Shown here: piece by piece, positions 1 to 5,928 of the stretch
Layout of the letters: each line of letters starts with the position of its first letter
Position numbering within the stretch: position 1 is the first letter of the stretch
Assembly: GCA_024404395.1 (NCBI GenBank)
Contig: JAKSPZ010000020.1
Span: 1 to 8,659 of the forward strand
From: Clostridia bacterium
Lineage (GTDB): Bacteria; Bacillota; Clostridia; Christensenellales; Aristaeellaceae
DNA: 8,659 nucleotides
Direction: 5' to 3'
Position numbers and translations under genes: made by a program
The notes under the pieces: generated by a model
Databases searched by the model: none
What the model was told of the DNA's origin: nothing
Seen by the model: only the letters and a program-made list of their open reading frames with translations

Positions 1-1126
1 CGCGCTGGGTCGTTACGAAGTCGAAAGCGCCGGTCTCGGTGTGGGCGGTCTTTACATACGCCATGTCCTTGGCGGCGTCGCCGATCTCATCGAATGCGAT
101 AACGCCGGTAACGGCATCTTCGAGTACGACGGAGGGCAGAACGGCTGCGATGTCGGCACCGTTGACGGAACCGGCGGTCTCGATGGCCTTAACGGCTACC
201 ATGTAAGCATCATAGCCCAGAGCGGAAACTGCAGCGACGATGTCGTTGCCGCGGTTGGTGGTCTTCTTGTCTTCGTTGGCGTTCAGCCATGCCTTGAAGC
301 CGGAAACGAAAGCGGAAGCTGCGACGGATTCCTTCTGGTTGGTGCCCTTGGCAGCATCCAGGATAACGGAAGACTCCCAAGTATCGCCGGCCAGCAGGGG
401 CATTTCGAGACCCATGGAAGCGGACTGCTCGATGATCAGAGCGGCATAGGTGGTGGCGGAGGGGCAGAAGATGACGTCTGCGCCGGCGTTGACCGCGTTG
501 GTCAGGTAAGCGGAGAAGTCAGAGGTGCCTTCGGTGAACTGCTCGAAGGTAACGGTCATGCCCATAGCCTCGGCTGCCTTCTGGAAGTAGGTGGCAAGGC
601 CGGTGGTGTAGTCATCGCCCAGCATGGAGAGAACGTATGCATTTGCAGCTGCGAACTCATCCTTTGCGAAGTTGGCCATAACGGTGCCCTGGAAGGGATC
701 CAGGAAGCATACGCGCCAGTAGTAGTCGCACAGAGCGGTAACGGAGGGGTTGGTGCAGGAGCAGCCGATCGCGGGGATCTGAGCCTCGGCGAAGACATCG
801 CCGCCTGCCATGGAAACGCCGGAGCCGTAGGAGCCCAGAACGATGGAAACGCCTGCGCCTACCAGTTCCTGAGCTGCGGAAACAGCCTTGTCGGTCTGAG
901 ACTGGTTGTCAACGATAACCAGCTCAACGGAGTACTCTTCGCCACCGACGGTGACGGTGGGGATGACGGTGTTGGCATACTCAACGCCAAGGACTTCCTG
1001 CTTGCCGCCGGCGCCATTGTCACCGGATGCGGGCTCGAAGACGCCGATCTTGACGACGTTCTCTGCGAGCGCTGCGCAGGACAGGATCATTGCAAATGCG
1101 AGAACCAGTGCGAAAATTTTCTTCAT
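1..1126 (-). CDS. Branched-chain amino-acid-type ABC transporter substrate-binding protein (LivK-like), 3' end cut by window edge
   Basis: Periplasmic-binding-protein type I receptor that captures an amino acid or related solute outside the cell and delivers it to a LivHMGF-type ABC importer. Read on the minus strand from ATG at 1126, 375 codons are visible. Residues 1-21 are a signal peptide (MKK, hydrophobic core, then ALA before E22). The mature protein begins VVKIGVFEPASGDNGAGG, the usual LivK opening. GSYGS (96-100) and SCTNP (121-125) lie where the family binds ligand, and YWRVCFLDPFQG (134-145) is a family segment. Family members are usually about 370-390 residues, so probably only a few C-terminal residues are missing. 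The start is supported by a Shine-Dalgarno AAGGGGA about 7 bases upstream. A cysteine occurs at residue 17 (ILSC), but it is a poor lipobox. Exact ligand is unknown; the partner permease and ATPase genes are not in the window. Confidence 0.9.
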   Translation of the reverse strand, partial: MKKIFALVLAFAMILSCAALAENVVKIGVFEPASGDNGAGGKQEVLGVEYANTVIPTVTVGGEEYSVELVIVDNQSQTDKAVSAAQELVGAGVSIVLGSYGSGVSMAGGDVFAEAQIPAIGCSCTNPSVTALCDYYWRVCFLDPFQGTVMANFAKDEFAAANAYVLSMLGDDYTTGLATYFQKAAEAMGMTVTFEQFTEGTSDFSAYLTNAVNAGADVIFCPSATTYAALIIEQSASMGLEMPLLAGDTWESSVILDAAKGTNQKESVAASAFVSGFKAWLNANEDKKTTNRGNDIVAAVSALGYDAYMVAVKAIETAGSVNGADIAAVLPSVVLEDAVTGVIAFDEIGDAAKDMAYVKTAHTETGAFDFVTTQR

Positions 1127-1158
1127 GACAGGTTTCCCCTTTCAAGATGATAGCAGTA

Positions 1159-1187
1159 ATTATACTACTCAATGATTATAATTGCAA
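1159..1187 (-). promoter_or_regulatory. Promoter of the LivK-like gene
   Basis: On the minus strand a -35 TTGCAA (1182-1187) is followed after exactly 17 bases by a perfect -10 TATAAT (1159-1164). Transcription should start near 1152, giving a short leader of about 25 bases before the ATG at 1126. A second TATAAT lies inside the spacer, but it has only a weak -35 match at the right distance. Confidence 0.75.
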
Positions 1188-1194
1188 GTAAAAA

Positions 1195-1212
1195 TGAATG
1201 AAAATACATTCA
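1195..1212. promoter_or_regulatory. Inverted repeat upstream of livK promoter, ARG-box-like candidate operator
   Basis: TGAATG and CATTCA form a perfect 6-base inverted repeat separated by AAAATA, ending 8 bases upstream of the -35 element of the LivK-like gene. TGAATGAAAATACA (1195-1208) resembles the ArgR/AhrC operator pattern TGAAT-N4-ATTCA with one mismatch. AT-rich upstream DNA produces such matches by chance, so this is only a candidate site for an arginine-repressor-family or other regulator. Confidence 0.3.
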
Positions 1213-1381
1213 AAAATTCGTTTTCAAACTGACTTTAATGTGGTAAATCGTTAAATCTCGTTGAAATTGCATGATTTTGCGTTAATTGACGATTCTGTTG
1301 AAAGGGGTTTTCGCTTTGGAACGATACAAACTTTCAAAACGGGGGCAGACGACCGCAAAGGGGCGCGTATCCTGCGAAGAC

Positions 1382-1415
1382 AAAAAAACAGCGCCGATCT
1401 GATGATCGACGCTGT
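1382..1415 (-). terminator. Intrinsic terminator of tRNA-Leu
   Basis: On the minus strand CAGCGTCGATC (1404-1414) pairs with GATCGGCGCTG (1389-1399) over 11 bp including one G-T pair. The loop is ATCA (1400-1403) and the stem is followed by seven T. It starts three bases after the CCA of the tRNA, so it terminates the tRNA transcript and insulates the livK promoter region below it. No T tract follows it on the plus strand. The remaining bases between here and the livK promoter (about 1213-1380) contain no gene or structure I can support. Confidence 0.92.
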
Positions 1416-1417
1416 GC

Positions 1418-1502
1418 TGGTGCGGTCGACGGGACTTGAACCCGTACGGTGTTAACCACACGCCCCTCAAACGTGCGCGTGTGCCTATTCCGCCACGACC
1501 GC
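1418..1502 (-). tRNA. tRNA-Leu (anticodon GAG), CCA encoded
   Basis: An 85-base class II tRNA. The acceptor stem is seven perfect pairs (GCGGTCG at 1502-1496 with CGACCGC). The D arm is GCG...CGC. The anticodon stem CACGT/GCGTG closes loop TTGAGGG with anticodon GAG at 1466-1468, decoding CUC and CUU. A long variable arm TGG...CC follows, typical of Leu/Ser/Tyr tRNAs. The T arm is ACGGG-TTCAAGT-CCCGT. Discriminator A and a genomically encoded CCA end the gene at 1418. It stands alone between its own promoter and terminator. Confidence 0.96.
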
Positions 1503-1512
1503 GAACATTTAT

Positions 1513-1541
1513 ATTATACGGATCGAGGCCGGTATTGTCAA
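1513..1541 (-). promoter_or_regulatory. Consensus promoter of tRNA-Leu
   Basis: Minus strand: TTGACA (1536-1541), 17-base spacer, TATAAT (1513-1518), a perfect match to the SigA/sigma70 consensus. The predicted start near 1506 is only about four bases before the mature tRNA 5' end at 1502, leaving almost no leader for RNase P to remove. It lies just downstream of the kinase stop codon at 1563, with no terminator visible between them, so kinase transcripts could also read into the tRNA. Confidence 0.88.
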
Positions 1542-1562
1542 GCTATTCACTAAAATTAACAA

Positions 1563-2123
1563 TCATCGAGAAGTATCGATGACGATGTCGGCTTTGGTTT
1601 CGATCCCGAAGTGTTCGAAGTAGCGATTCTCCAGCGGGATCCAGGTGTCGATGAACCGCTGCAGCTTCTCGGGACCGTTTCGCCTGAGAACGCGGGCGAT
1701 CTGAACTTCGGGCGCGACTTTCATGAACACCCGCAGATCGACATGTTCGCCGAAATAGGGGTGATGGGAATAGCTGCCCTCAATCACCGTCAGTCGAGCT
1801 GCGGGAATGAGGATGGCGGGCTTAAGTTGCTGTGCTGCGCAGTCGAAGGGGCGGATTTGTAAGCCTTCGCCTCTCGGCACGTCGCAGACTTCGATCTTGA
1901 ACCGCTCGTAGTCCACATTGCCGCCGGGCTCCGCCATGCGTTCGGGCGTCTTGCGGGCGAAGGGGACGAAGTAGTCGTCCATGTGGATCAATGCGGCGCC
2001 ATAATGTTCGGCGATCCTTTCCCCGAGGGTGGTCTTCCCCGCGGCGGCATTGCCGTCGATGGCGATGCGAACGTAGGGCAGTGCTTCCAGCAGGGCGTCG
2101 ATCTTTGCAATCAAAGCTTCCAT
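1563..2123 (-). CDS. Uridine kinase-like P-loop kinase
   Basis: Cytoplasmic 186-residue P-loop phosphotransferase of the uridine kinase/phosphoribulokinase-like group; the substrate is probably a nucleoside or other small hydroxyl compound but cannot be fixed from sequence. Visible parts: Walker A GNAAAGKT (24-31) after a beta strand (VRIAID), HMDDYF (47-52) equivalent to the uridine kinase substrate-site aspartate segment, GGNVDYERF (67-75), a second strand IEGSYSHHP (114-122), and a basic lid-like segment ARVLRRNGPEKLQRF (143-157). Length fits short uridine-kinase-like proteins of Firmicutes, which lack the uracil phosphoribosyltransferase domain. The start ATG has Shine-Dalgarno AAAGGA at 2131-2136, seven bases upstream. 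No promoter of its own is evident. It follows metQ by 64 bases that contain a hairpin, so it is probably expressed by readthrough from the met operon. Confidence 0.82.
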   Translation of the reverse strand: MEALIAKIDALLEALPYVRIAIDGNAAAGKTTLGERIAEHYGAALIHMDDYFVPFARKTPERMAEPGGNVDYERFKIEVCDVPRGEGLQIRPFDCAAQQLKPAILIPAARLTVIEGSYSHHPYFGEHVDLRVFMKVAPEVQIARVLRRNGPEKLQRFIDTWIPLENRYFEHFGIETKADIVIDTSR

Positions 2124-2141
2124 GAACAGGTCCTTTCGGCG

Positions 2142-2171
2142 AAAATGGGGCGATGCGTCGGCATCGCCCCA
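2142..2171 (-). terminator. Hairpin between metQ and the kinase, weak terminator or processing site
   Basis: A perfect 11-bp stem (2146-2156 with 2161-2171; TGGGGCGATGC/GCATCGCCCCA) with loop CGAC, followed on minus by only four T. It lies 16 bases after the metQ stop and ends just before the kinase ribosome-binding site. The stem is very stable but the T tract is short, so partial termination or 3'-end stabilisation of met mRNA are both plausible. Confidence 0.6.
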
Positions 2172-2187
2172 AAGGATTCGGAATTGA

Positions 2188-3027
2188 TTATTCTTCCTCG
2201 GCTGCTTCGATCTCGAAGTAGGGGATAACGCCGCCTGCGTAGGCTTCGTTCTCGATCATGAAGGTGTAGACCTTCTCGGAGCACAGGCAGGAACGCAGCG
2301 CCTCGACCCAGTCGGACTCAACGTCTTCGGGGCGGACGGAAACGTAGTTGGCGTAGATGGCGGCAGCTTCACCTTCGGAGGGCTCGAAGAAGATGGCGTC
2401 GTCGCGGGGGTTCAGGCCGTTCAGCAGGGCGTAGTTGCCGTTGATGACAACGATGTCCATGTCGTCCATGGTGGAGTAGGTCTGGGAAGCGTCGACGTCG
2501 AAGATCTCGAGGCCGTTAACGGTGGAGACAACGTCGGTCTTGTTCAGGCTGTCGGTGGGCTGTGCATCCTCGGGGAGGACGATCAGACCGGCATCCTGGA
2601 GCAGGAACAGAGCGCGGGTGGCGTTGGAGCCGTCATTGGGGATGCAGACCTTGGCGTTGGCGGGCAGGTCTTCCAGGGTAGCGCAGTTCTTGGAGTAGAT
2701 GCCGAAGGGCTCGTAGTGAACGCCGATGACGGGAACGACCTGTTCGCTCTCGGAAACGGAAGCGTTGTAGCCGTTGATGAAGGGGATATGTGCGAAGTAG
2801 TTGGCATCCAGCTCGCCGGAAGCGGTGGCGGCGCAGGGCAGGTTGTAGTCATCGAAGATCTTGATCTCGATGGGGTAGCCCAGCTCGGCCATGTCGTCCT
2901 TGATCAGCTCAAGAACCTCGGAGTGGGGGGTGACGGTGGCGCCGATGACGTAAGTCTTGGTCTCGGCGACGGCGGTCAGGCTCAGGACGAGAACCAGGAC
3001 CAGGAGAAGAGCGGTCAGCGTTTTCAT
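2188..3027 (-). CDS. metQ: Methionine ABC transporter substrate-binding protein (MetQ/NlpA family)
   Basis: Extracytoplasmic receptor that binds methionine (D- or L-, perhaps derivatives) and delivers it to MetNI. With the ATG at 3027 it has 279 residues, normal for the family. Residues 1-21 are a signal peptide with a long Leu/Val core ending AVA before E22. The mature part shows family segments in order: VIGATVTPHSEVLELIKD, FDDYNLPCAATASGELDANYF, HYEPFGIYSKN, LPANAKVCIPNDGSNATRAL and VVINGNYAL. Most MetQ proteins are lipoproteins with a cysteine just after the signal; here there is no cysteine near the cleavage site. The frame remains open to an upstream TTG (3069) and ATG (3042), but those add residues before the signal peptide and lack a Shine-Dalgarno. 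The chosen start has only a weak GGCGG eight bases upstream. It is the last gene of metNIQ, 91 bases after metI. Confidence 0.92.
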   Translation of the reverse strand: MKTLTALLLVLVLVLSLTAVAETKTYVIGATVTPHSEVLELIKDDMAELGYPIEIKIFDDYNLPCAATASGELDANYFAHIPFINGYNASVSESEQVVPVIGVHYEPFGIYSKNCATLEDLPANAKVCIPNDGSNATRALFLLQDAGLIVLPEDAQPTDSLNKTDVVSTVNGLEIFDVDASQTYSTMDDMDIVVINGNYALLNGLNPRDDAIFFEPSEGEAAAIYANYVSVRPEDVESDWVEALRSCLCSEKVYTFMIENEAYAGGVIPYFEIEAAEEE

Positions 3028-3053
3028 TGGGATTACCGCCATAATAATGTTGG

Positions 3054-3083
3054 AATATATTAAGGCCAATCGCTTTTCGGCAA
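3054..3083 (-). promoter_or_regulatory. Possible internal promoter for metQ
   Basis: In the metI-metQ gap, minus strand TTGCCG (3078-3083), 18-base spacer, TATATT (3054-3059). Both hexamers are imperfect and the spacer is one base long. An internal promoter would let the binding protein be made in excess of the membrane complex, as is common for importers, but the match is weak. Confidence 0.25.
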
Positions 3084-3118
3084 ATGAGACCGACGCGGTA
3101 TTCGCCTAACCCGTGAGT

Positions 3119-4693
3119 TTACTTGCGGTGATCCACCGCGCGCATGAGGAGACCGCCGCCGATCTGGATGATCTGTACCAGCGCGACCAGCAGCAGGCTG
3201 GCGAGGTACATGACATCGTACTGGCGGTAGTTCAGACCGTAGATGACCGCGACCTTACCCAGACCTTCGCCGCCGGCGGAACCGGCCATGGCGGTGTAGC
3301 TCAGGATGGTGGTCATGCAGATGGCGGCACCGTTGATGAGGGAGGGCAGGGATTCGGGGATCAGCACCTTGGTGATGATCTGGAAGGTGTTGGAACCCAT
3401 GGCCTGCGCCGCTTCCACAACGCCGCGATCCACTTCATTGATGGAACCTTCCACGATTCGGGCAACATAGGGGAACGCTGCTACGAACAGGGGGAAGATG
3501 ATGGCGCGGGTACCGATGGCGGCACCCATGACCAGACGGGTCACGTTGAAGAGCATGACCAGCAGGATCAGGAAGGGGATGGAACGGAGGAAGTTGACGA
3601 TCACGCCGAGAACGGAGTTGACCGTCTTGTTGGGGCGGATGTTGCCGGGAGAGGTGATGACCAGGATGACGCCCAGCGGCAGACCCACCACGTATGCAAA
3701 GAAGGTGGAGGGAATGGTCATGTACAGGGTGTCAAAGGTGTTGGTCTTCATGAGCTCCCAGGTCTCGCCGCTGGTGTAATGCAGGGCGGCGGCCAGCAGA
3801 CCTACCACGAAGATGAAGGCGACGCCCTTGCGGAACATGGGGTTCTTCCACTTGCGGGCGAGCCATGCGGGAGCGACGAGCAGTGCCAGTGCAATGATCA
3901 GCAGGATCAGACCGTAGACCAGCAGATCCAGCGCGCGGCTCACCGCGAAGGTGATCAGCGTGGCGGAGAGGGGCACTTTGTAGTCGTTCAGCGCGGTCTT
4001 GCAGGTGTCGAGGATCGAAGCGGCAGCGGTCTCGACGGCGGCCACATTCGTCGCGGCGGTCTCGCAGCGGAGAACGTAGTTGTCGGCGCGGCGGCGGAAG
4101 CGGGCGGTACCCTTCAGGTCGCCCAGCTTGGGAACATTGGCTTCGGTGAGCTCGGGGAGAGCTTCAAACTCGGCATCGGGCACGAGGACGAGGATGGCGT
4201 CTTCGGCCTTGGTCAGCGCGGTAACGGCATCTTCGATGGTGCTTTCCGCGCGCTTGACGGTGGTGAGGGTGTCGCTGAGGAGGGTGTCCAGCTCGGTGTT
4301 GACTACGGGCACGTAGGCGTCGTAGATGTCGGTGACATCCAGACCGGCGTCACGGGCGGCGGCAATGGCGATACCCAGCTCGCCGGGCTTGGTCTCGGCG
4401 TCGTAATCGCCTTCGTCTTCGGCGGTCATGGCGGTCTCGGTGGTCTCCTTGGCGGCGTCGGCGGCATCGGTGGCGTCGGTCACGCGGGTGGAGGCGCGGG
4501 TGACGGTCTCCTCCGCGTCGGTGATGGCGGTACTCGCGGCGAGGCGGTTGGCGTCATCGATGCGGATGGCTTCGTAAGGCTTGTTCAGCGGGGAAGCGGC
4601 GTTGTCGACAAAGATCGCGCTGACGGACAGCAGGATGAGGATGACTGCGGGAATGAGCAGGATGAAACCTGCGATGCGGCTTTTGCGGTACAT
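3119..4693 (-). CDS. metI: Methionine ABC transporter permease MetI with a long N-terminal extracytoplasmic extension
   Basis: Membrane channel subunit of the methionine importer, 524 residues against about 220 for an ordinary MetI. The C-terminal part, about 309-524, is a complete MetI: TLYMTIPSTFFAYVVGLPLGV, NFLRSIPFLILL, and the EAA loop EAAQAMGSNTFQIITKVLIP (427-446) that contacts the ATPase. The N-terminal 308 residues are extra: RK-flanked membrane segment (about 9-29), a ~220-residue domain (30-250) rich in Ala, Thr, Asp and Glu that looks mainly helical, membrane segment (about 255-274), basic loop RKWKNPMFRK (280-289), and a third segment (about 290-305). This topology puts the domain outside and hands the chain to MetI in its usual N-out orientation. 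C210 and C231 are the only cysteines in the domain. The start has Shine-Dalgarno AGGAGG inside metN, and TAATG overlaps the metN stop by one base, implying translational coupling. Confidence 0.9.
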   Translation of the reverse strand: MYRKSRIAGFILLIPAVILILLSVSAIFVDNAASPLNKPYEAIRIDDANRLAASTAITDAEETVTRASTRVTDATDAADAAKETTETAMTAEDEGDYDAETKPGELGIAIAAARDAGLDVTDIYDAYVPVVNTELDTLLSDTLTTVKRAESTIEDAVTALTKAEDAILVLVPDAEFEALPELTEANVPKLGDLKGTARFRRRADNYVLRCETAATNVAAVETAAASILDTCKTALNDYKVPLSATLITFAVSRALDLLVYGLILLIIALALLVAPAWLARKWKNPMFRKGVAFIFVVGLLAAALHYTSGETWELMKTNTFDTLYMTIPSTFFAYVVGLPLGVILVITSPGNIRPNKTVNSVLGVIVNFLRSIPFLILLVMLFNVTRLVMGAAIGTRAIIFPLFVAAFPYVARIVEGSINEVDRGVVEAAQAMGSNTFQIITKVLIPESLPSLINGAAICMTTILSYTAMAGSAGGEGLGKVAVIYGLNYRQYDVMYLASLLLVALVQIIQIGGGLLMRAVDHRK

Positions 4694-5694
4694 TACGCAT
4701 CCACCTCCTGAACGGTGATGCCCTGCTCGGTCAGGGTATCGATGAGCAGCTTGGCGTCTTCTGCCTTGGCGGGGCGCTCGATGGTCATCTGACCATAGCG
4801 CTTGCCGTTGATGAGGTTGACGTCGGCGTAGAGGATATTCATGGCGATGCCCGTCTTCAGGGACAGCTCGGAGATAACGGGCTCGTTGATCTTCATGCCG
4901 TCAAAGACGATGCGCAGCATGGGCACGGGCGCCTCTGCCTCGGGGGACTTGGCGTGATCGGCCACGAAGCCGAACAGGCGGCGTCCCGCTTCGGAACGGG
5001 TGTGGGTGAAGACCTCGTCCACGCTGCCTTCTTCCGCCACGCGTCCGCCGTCGAGGATGGCGACGTTGGTGCAGATCTGACGGATGACCGCCATCTCATG
5101 GGTGATGATGACGATGGTCAGACCCAGTCGGCGGTTGATGTCCTGCAGCAGGGAGAGGATGGACTGAGTGGTCATGGGGTCGAGGGCACTGGTGGCCTCG
5201 TCGCACAGCAGGATCTCGGGATCGGAGGCGAGGGCGCGGGCGATGGCGACGCGCTGCTTCTGACCGCCGGAAAGCTGGGAGGGGTAGTTGTCGGCCTTAT
5301 CCTGCAGACCGACGATCTCCAGCAGCTCCATGACACGCTTGTTGGCCTGAGCCTTGGGGACGCCCGCCAACTCCAGAGGATAGCGGACGTTCTTTGCGAC
5401 GGTGCGCTGCATGAGCAGGTTGAAGTGCTGGAAGATCATGGTGACCTTCTTGCGCAGCTTTCTCAGCTGGCTCTCGCTCATGTTGATGACGCTTTCGCCG
5501 TCGATCTTGATGTCGCCGGAAGTGGGGGTCTCGAGGCGGTTCATGCAGCGGATCAGCGTGGACTTACCTGCGCCGCTCAGACCGATGATGCCGAAGATCT
5601 CACCCTTCTTGATATGAAGGCTGACATTTTTGACGGCGTCAAAGGGCTGACCGTCCGAGTAGAACGTCTTACATACGTTTTCCAGTTTGAGCAT
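4693..5694 (-). CDS. metN: Methionine ABC transporter ATP-binding protein MetN with NIL domain
   Basis: Cytoplasmic ATPase that drives methionine import, 333 residues. Motifs, numbered from the chosen start: Walker A GLSGAGKST (38-46), Q-loop Q89 in MIFQHFNLL, signature LSGGQKQR (141-148), Walker B ILLCDE (161-166), D-loop SALD (169-172), switch H199 in ITHEM. The C-terminal ~75 residues (from about 258, PMLRIVFDG...) are the NIL/ACT-like domain, which in characterised MetN proteins binds methionine and shuts the transporter down when the pool is high. ATG at 5694 is preceded by Shine-Dalgarno AAGGAT and starts exactly at the family N-terminus MLKLENVCKTF. The reading frame stays open upstream through the attenuator to a GTG at 5793, but that extension has no family match. 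First structural gene of the operon, directly behind an attenuator. Confidence 0.96.
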   Translation of the reverse strand: MLKLENVCKTFYSDGQPFDAVKNVSLHIKKGEIFGIIGLSGAGKSTLIRCMNRLETPTSGDIKIDGESVINMSESQLRKLRKKVTMIFQHFNLLMQRTVAKNVRYPLELAGVPKAQANKRVMELLEIVGLQDKADNYPSQLSGGQKQRVAIARALASDPEILLCDEATSALDPMTTQSILSLLQDINRRLGLTIVIITHEMAVIRQICTNVAILDGGRVAEEGSVDEVFTHTRSEAGRRLFGFVADHAKSPEAEAPVPMLRIVFDGMKINEPVISELSLKTGIAMNILYADVNLINGKRYGQMTIERPAKAEDAKLLIDTLTEQGITVQEVDA

Positions 5695-5712
5695 GGTCTC
5701 ATCCTTCCGAAT

Positions 5713-5742
5713 AAAAAACGGGATGCGGTCATCGCATCCCGT
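5713..5742 (-). terminator. Attenuator: intrinsic terminator in the metN leader
   Basis: Minus strand: ACGGGATGCG (5742-5733), loop ATGAC (5732-5728), CGCATCCCGT (5727-5718), then TTTTT. A perfect 10-bp GC-rich stem with a T tract, lying between the promoter and metN on the same strand, with the metN ribosome-binding site immediately after it. It can only regulate metNIQ, because the preceding gene ispE ends upstream of the met promoter. Its loop plus the inner 5' arm are complementary to leader-peptide codons 13-16. Confidence 0.9.
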
Positions 5743-5801
5743 GAAACTTGTCAGTTCTTCGAAGCGCATGACCAAATAACGTCTGAGCGGCACATCAGAC
5801 G
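5727..5801 (-). promoter_or_regulatory. Alternative leader RNA structures: pause-like hairpin and candidate antiterminator
   Basis: Hairpin 1: CGTCTGA (5801-5795) with TCAGACG (5786-5780), 7 perfect bp, 8-base loop, inside the leader ORF at codons 4-11. Candidate antiterminator: GGTCATGCGC (5773-5764, codons 13-16) with GCGATGACC (5735-5727), nine pairs with one bulged G. The second pairing takes three pairs of the terminator's inner stem plus its whole loop, and one base of the 3' arm. Seven outer terminator pairs stay theoretically free, so mutual exclusion is likely on steric grounds but not absolute. A further six-base match exists between leader GATGCG (5805-5800) and the terminator 3' arm (5727-5722). 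Confidence 0.5.
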
Positions 5802-5810
5802 CATCTTCAT
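5751..5810 (-). CDS. Leader peptide of the metNIQ operon, 19 residues
   Basis: ATG at 5810 to TGA at 5751, encoding MKMRLMCRSDVIWSCASKN. It starts eight bases after a strong Shine-Dalgarno AAAGGAG (5819-5825) and about 26 bases after the predicted transcription start. Three of the first six codons are ATG and the seventh is TGC; a second TGC is at codon 15. The stop lies nine bases before the attenuator stem. Too short for a functional enzyme; its position and composition suggest it is translated to sense methionyl- (or cysteinyl-) tRNA supply. A ribosome reaching the stop would cover codons 13-16 and free the terminator, while one stalled on the early Met codons would leave them open to form the antiterminator. 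Translation and function are inferred. Confidence 0.7.
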   Translation of the reverse strand: MKMRLMCRSDVIWSCASKN

Positions 5811-5842
5811 GGTCACAGCTCCTTTCCTCTTATATAAGCAAT

Positions 5843-5871
5843 ATTTTATGACCCGTCGGTGGGATTGTCAA
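5843..5871 (-). promoter_or_regulatory. Promoter of the metNIQ operon
   Basis: Minus strand TTGACA (5866-5871), 17-base spacer, TAAAAT (5843-5848). The predicted start near 5836 gives a leader of about 140 bases before metN, almost all of it occupied by the leader ORF and attenuator. That leaves no room for a SAM-I riboswitch or T-box, and none of their conserved sequences is visible. Confidence 0.85.
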
Positions 5872-5900
5872 GGAATATGGCGAACATTATCTTAGTTTTT

Positions 5901-5919
5901 ACAAAAAACATTCGATGTT
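5901..5919 (-). terminator. Possible weak terminator after ispE
   Basis: About 10 bases after the ispE stop, minus strand AACAT-CGA-ATGTT forms a 5-bp AT-rich hairpin running into a T tract (TTTTTTG including the stem end). The stem is weak, so termination here is uncertain. No other terminator candidate separates ispE from the met promoter. Confidence 0.3.
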
Positions 5920-5928
5920 ATGGGAATA

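Noticed and set aside
41..1150. 369-codon plus-strand open frame antisense to the LivK-like gene
   Set aside because: Gly/Asp-rich shadow product with no family resemblance. The minus frame has a signal peptide, LivK motifs, a promoter and a Shine-Dalgarno.
1261..1470. Short open frames on both strands overlapping tRNA-Leu and its terminator
   Set aside because: They run through the tRNA, whose structure is unambiguous, and have no supported start or homology.
3113..4711. 532-codon plus-strand open frame antisense to metI
   Set aside because: Its product is low-complexity Gly/Gln/His/Asp-rich with no recognisable domain. The minus frame has clear MetI motifs, membrane segments and a strong ribosome-binding site. 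It is a shadow of GC-rich codon use.
5695..5793. In-frame N-terminal extension of MetN from GTG 5793
   Set aside because: It would be translated through the attenuator stem, adds 33 residues with no family counterpart and has no ribosome-binding site. The ATG at 5694 has both a Shine-Dalgarno and the family N-terminus.
5695..5840. SAM riboswitch or T-box upstream of metN
   Set aside because: Expected for Firmicutes methionine genes, so I looked. The leader is only about 140 bases, filled by the leader ORF and terminator, and lacks the conserved SAM-I core and the T-box AGGGTGGNACCGCG element.
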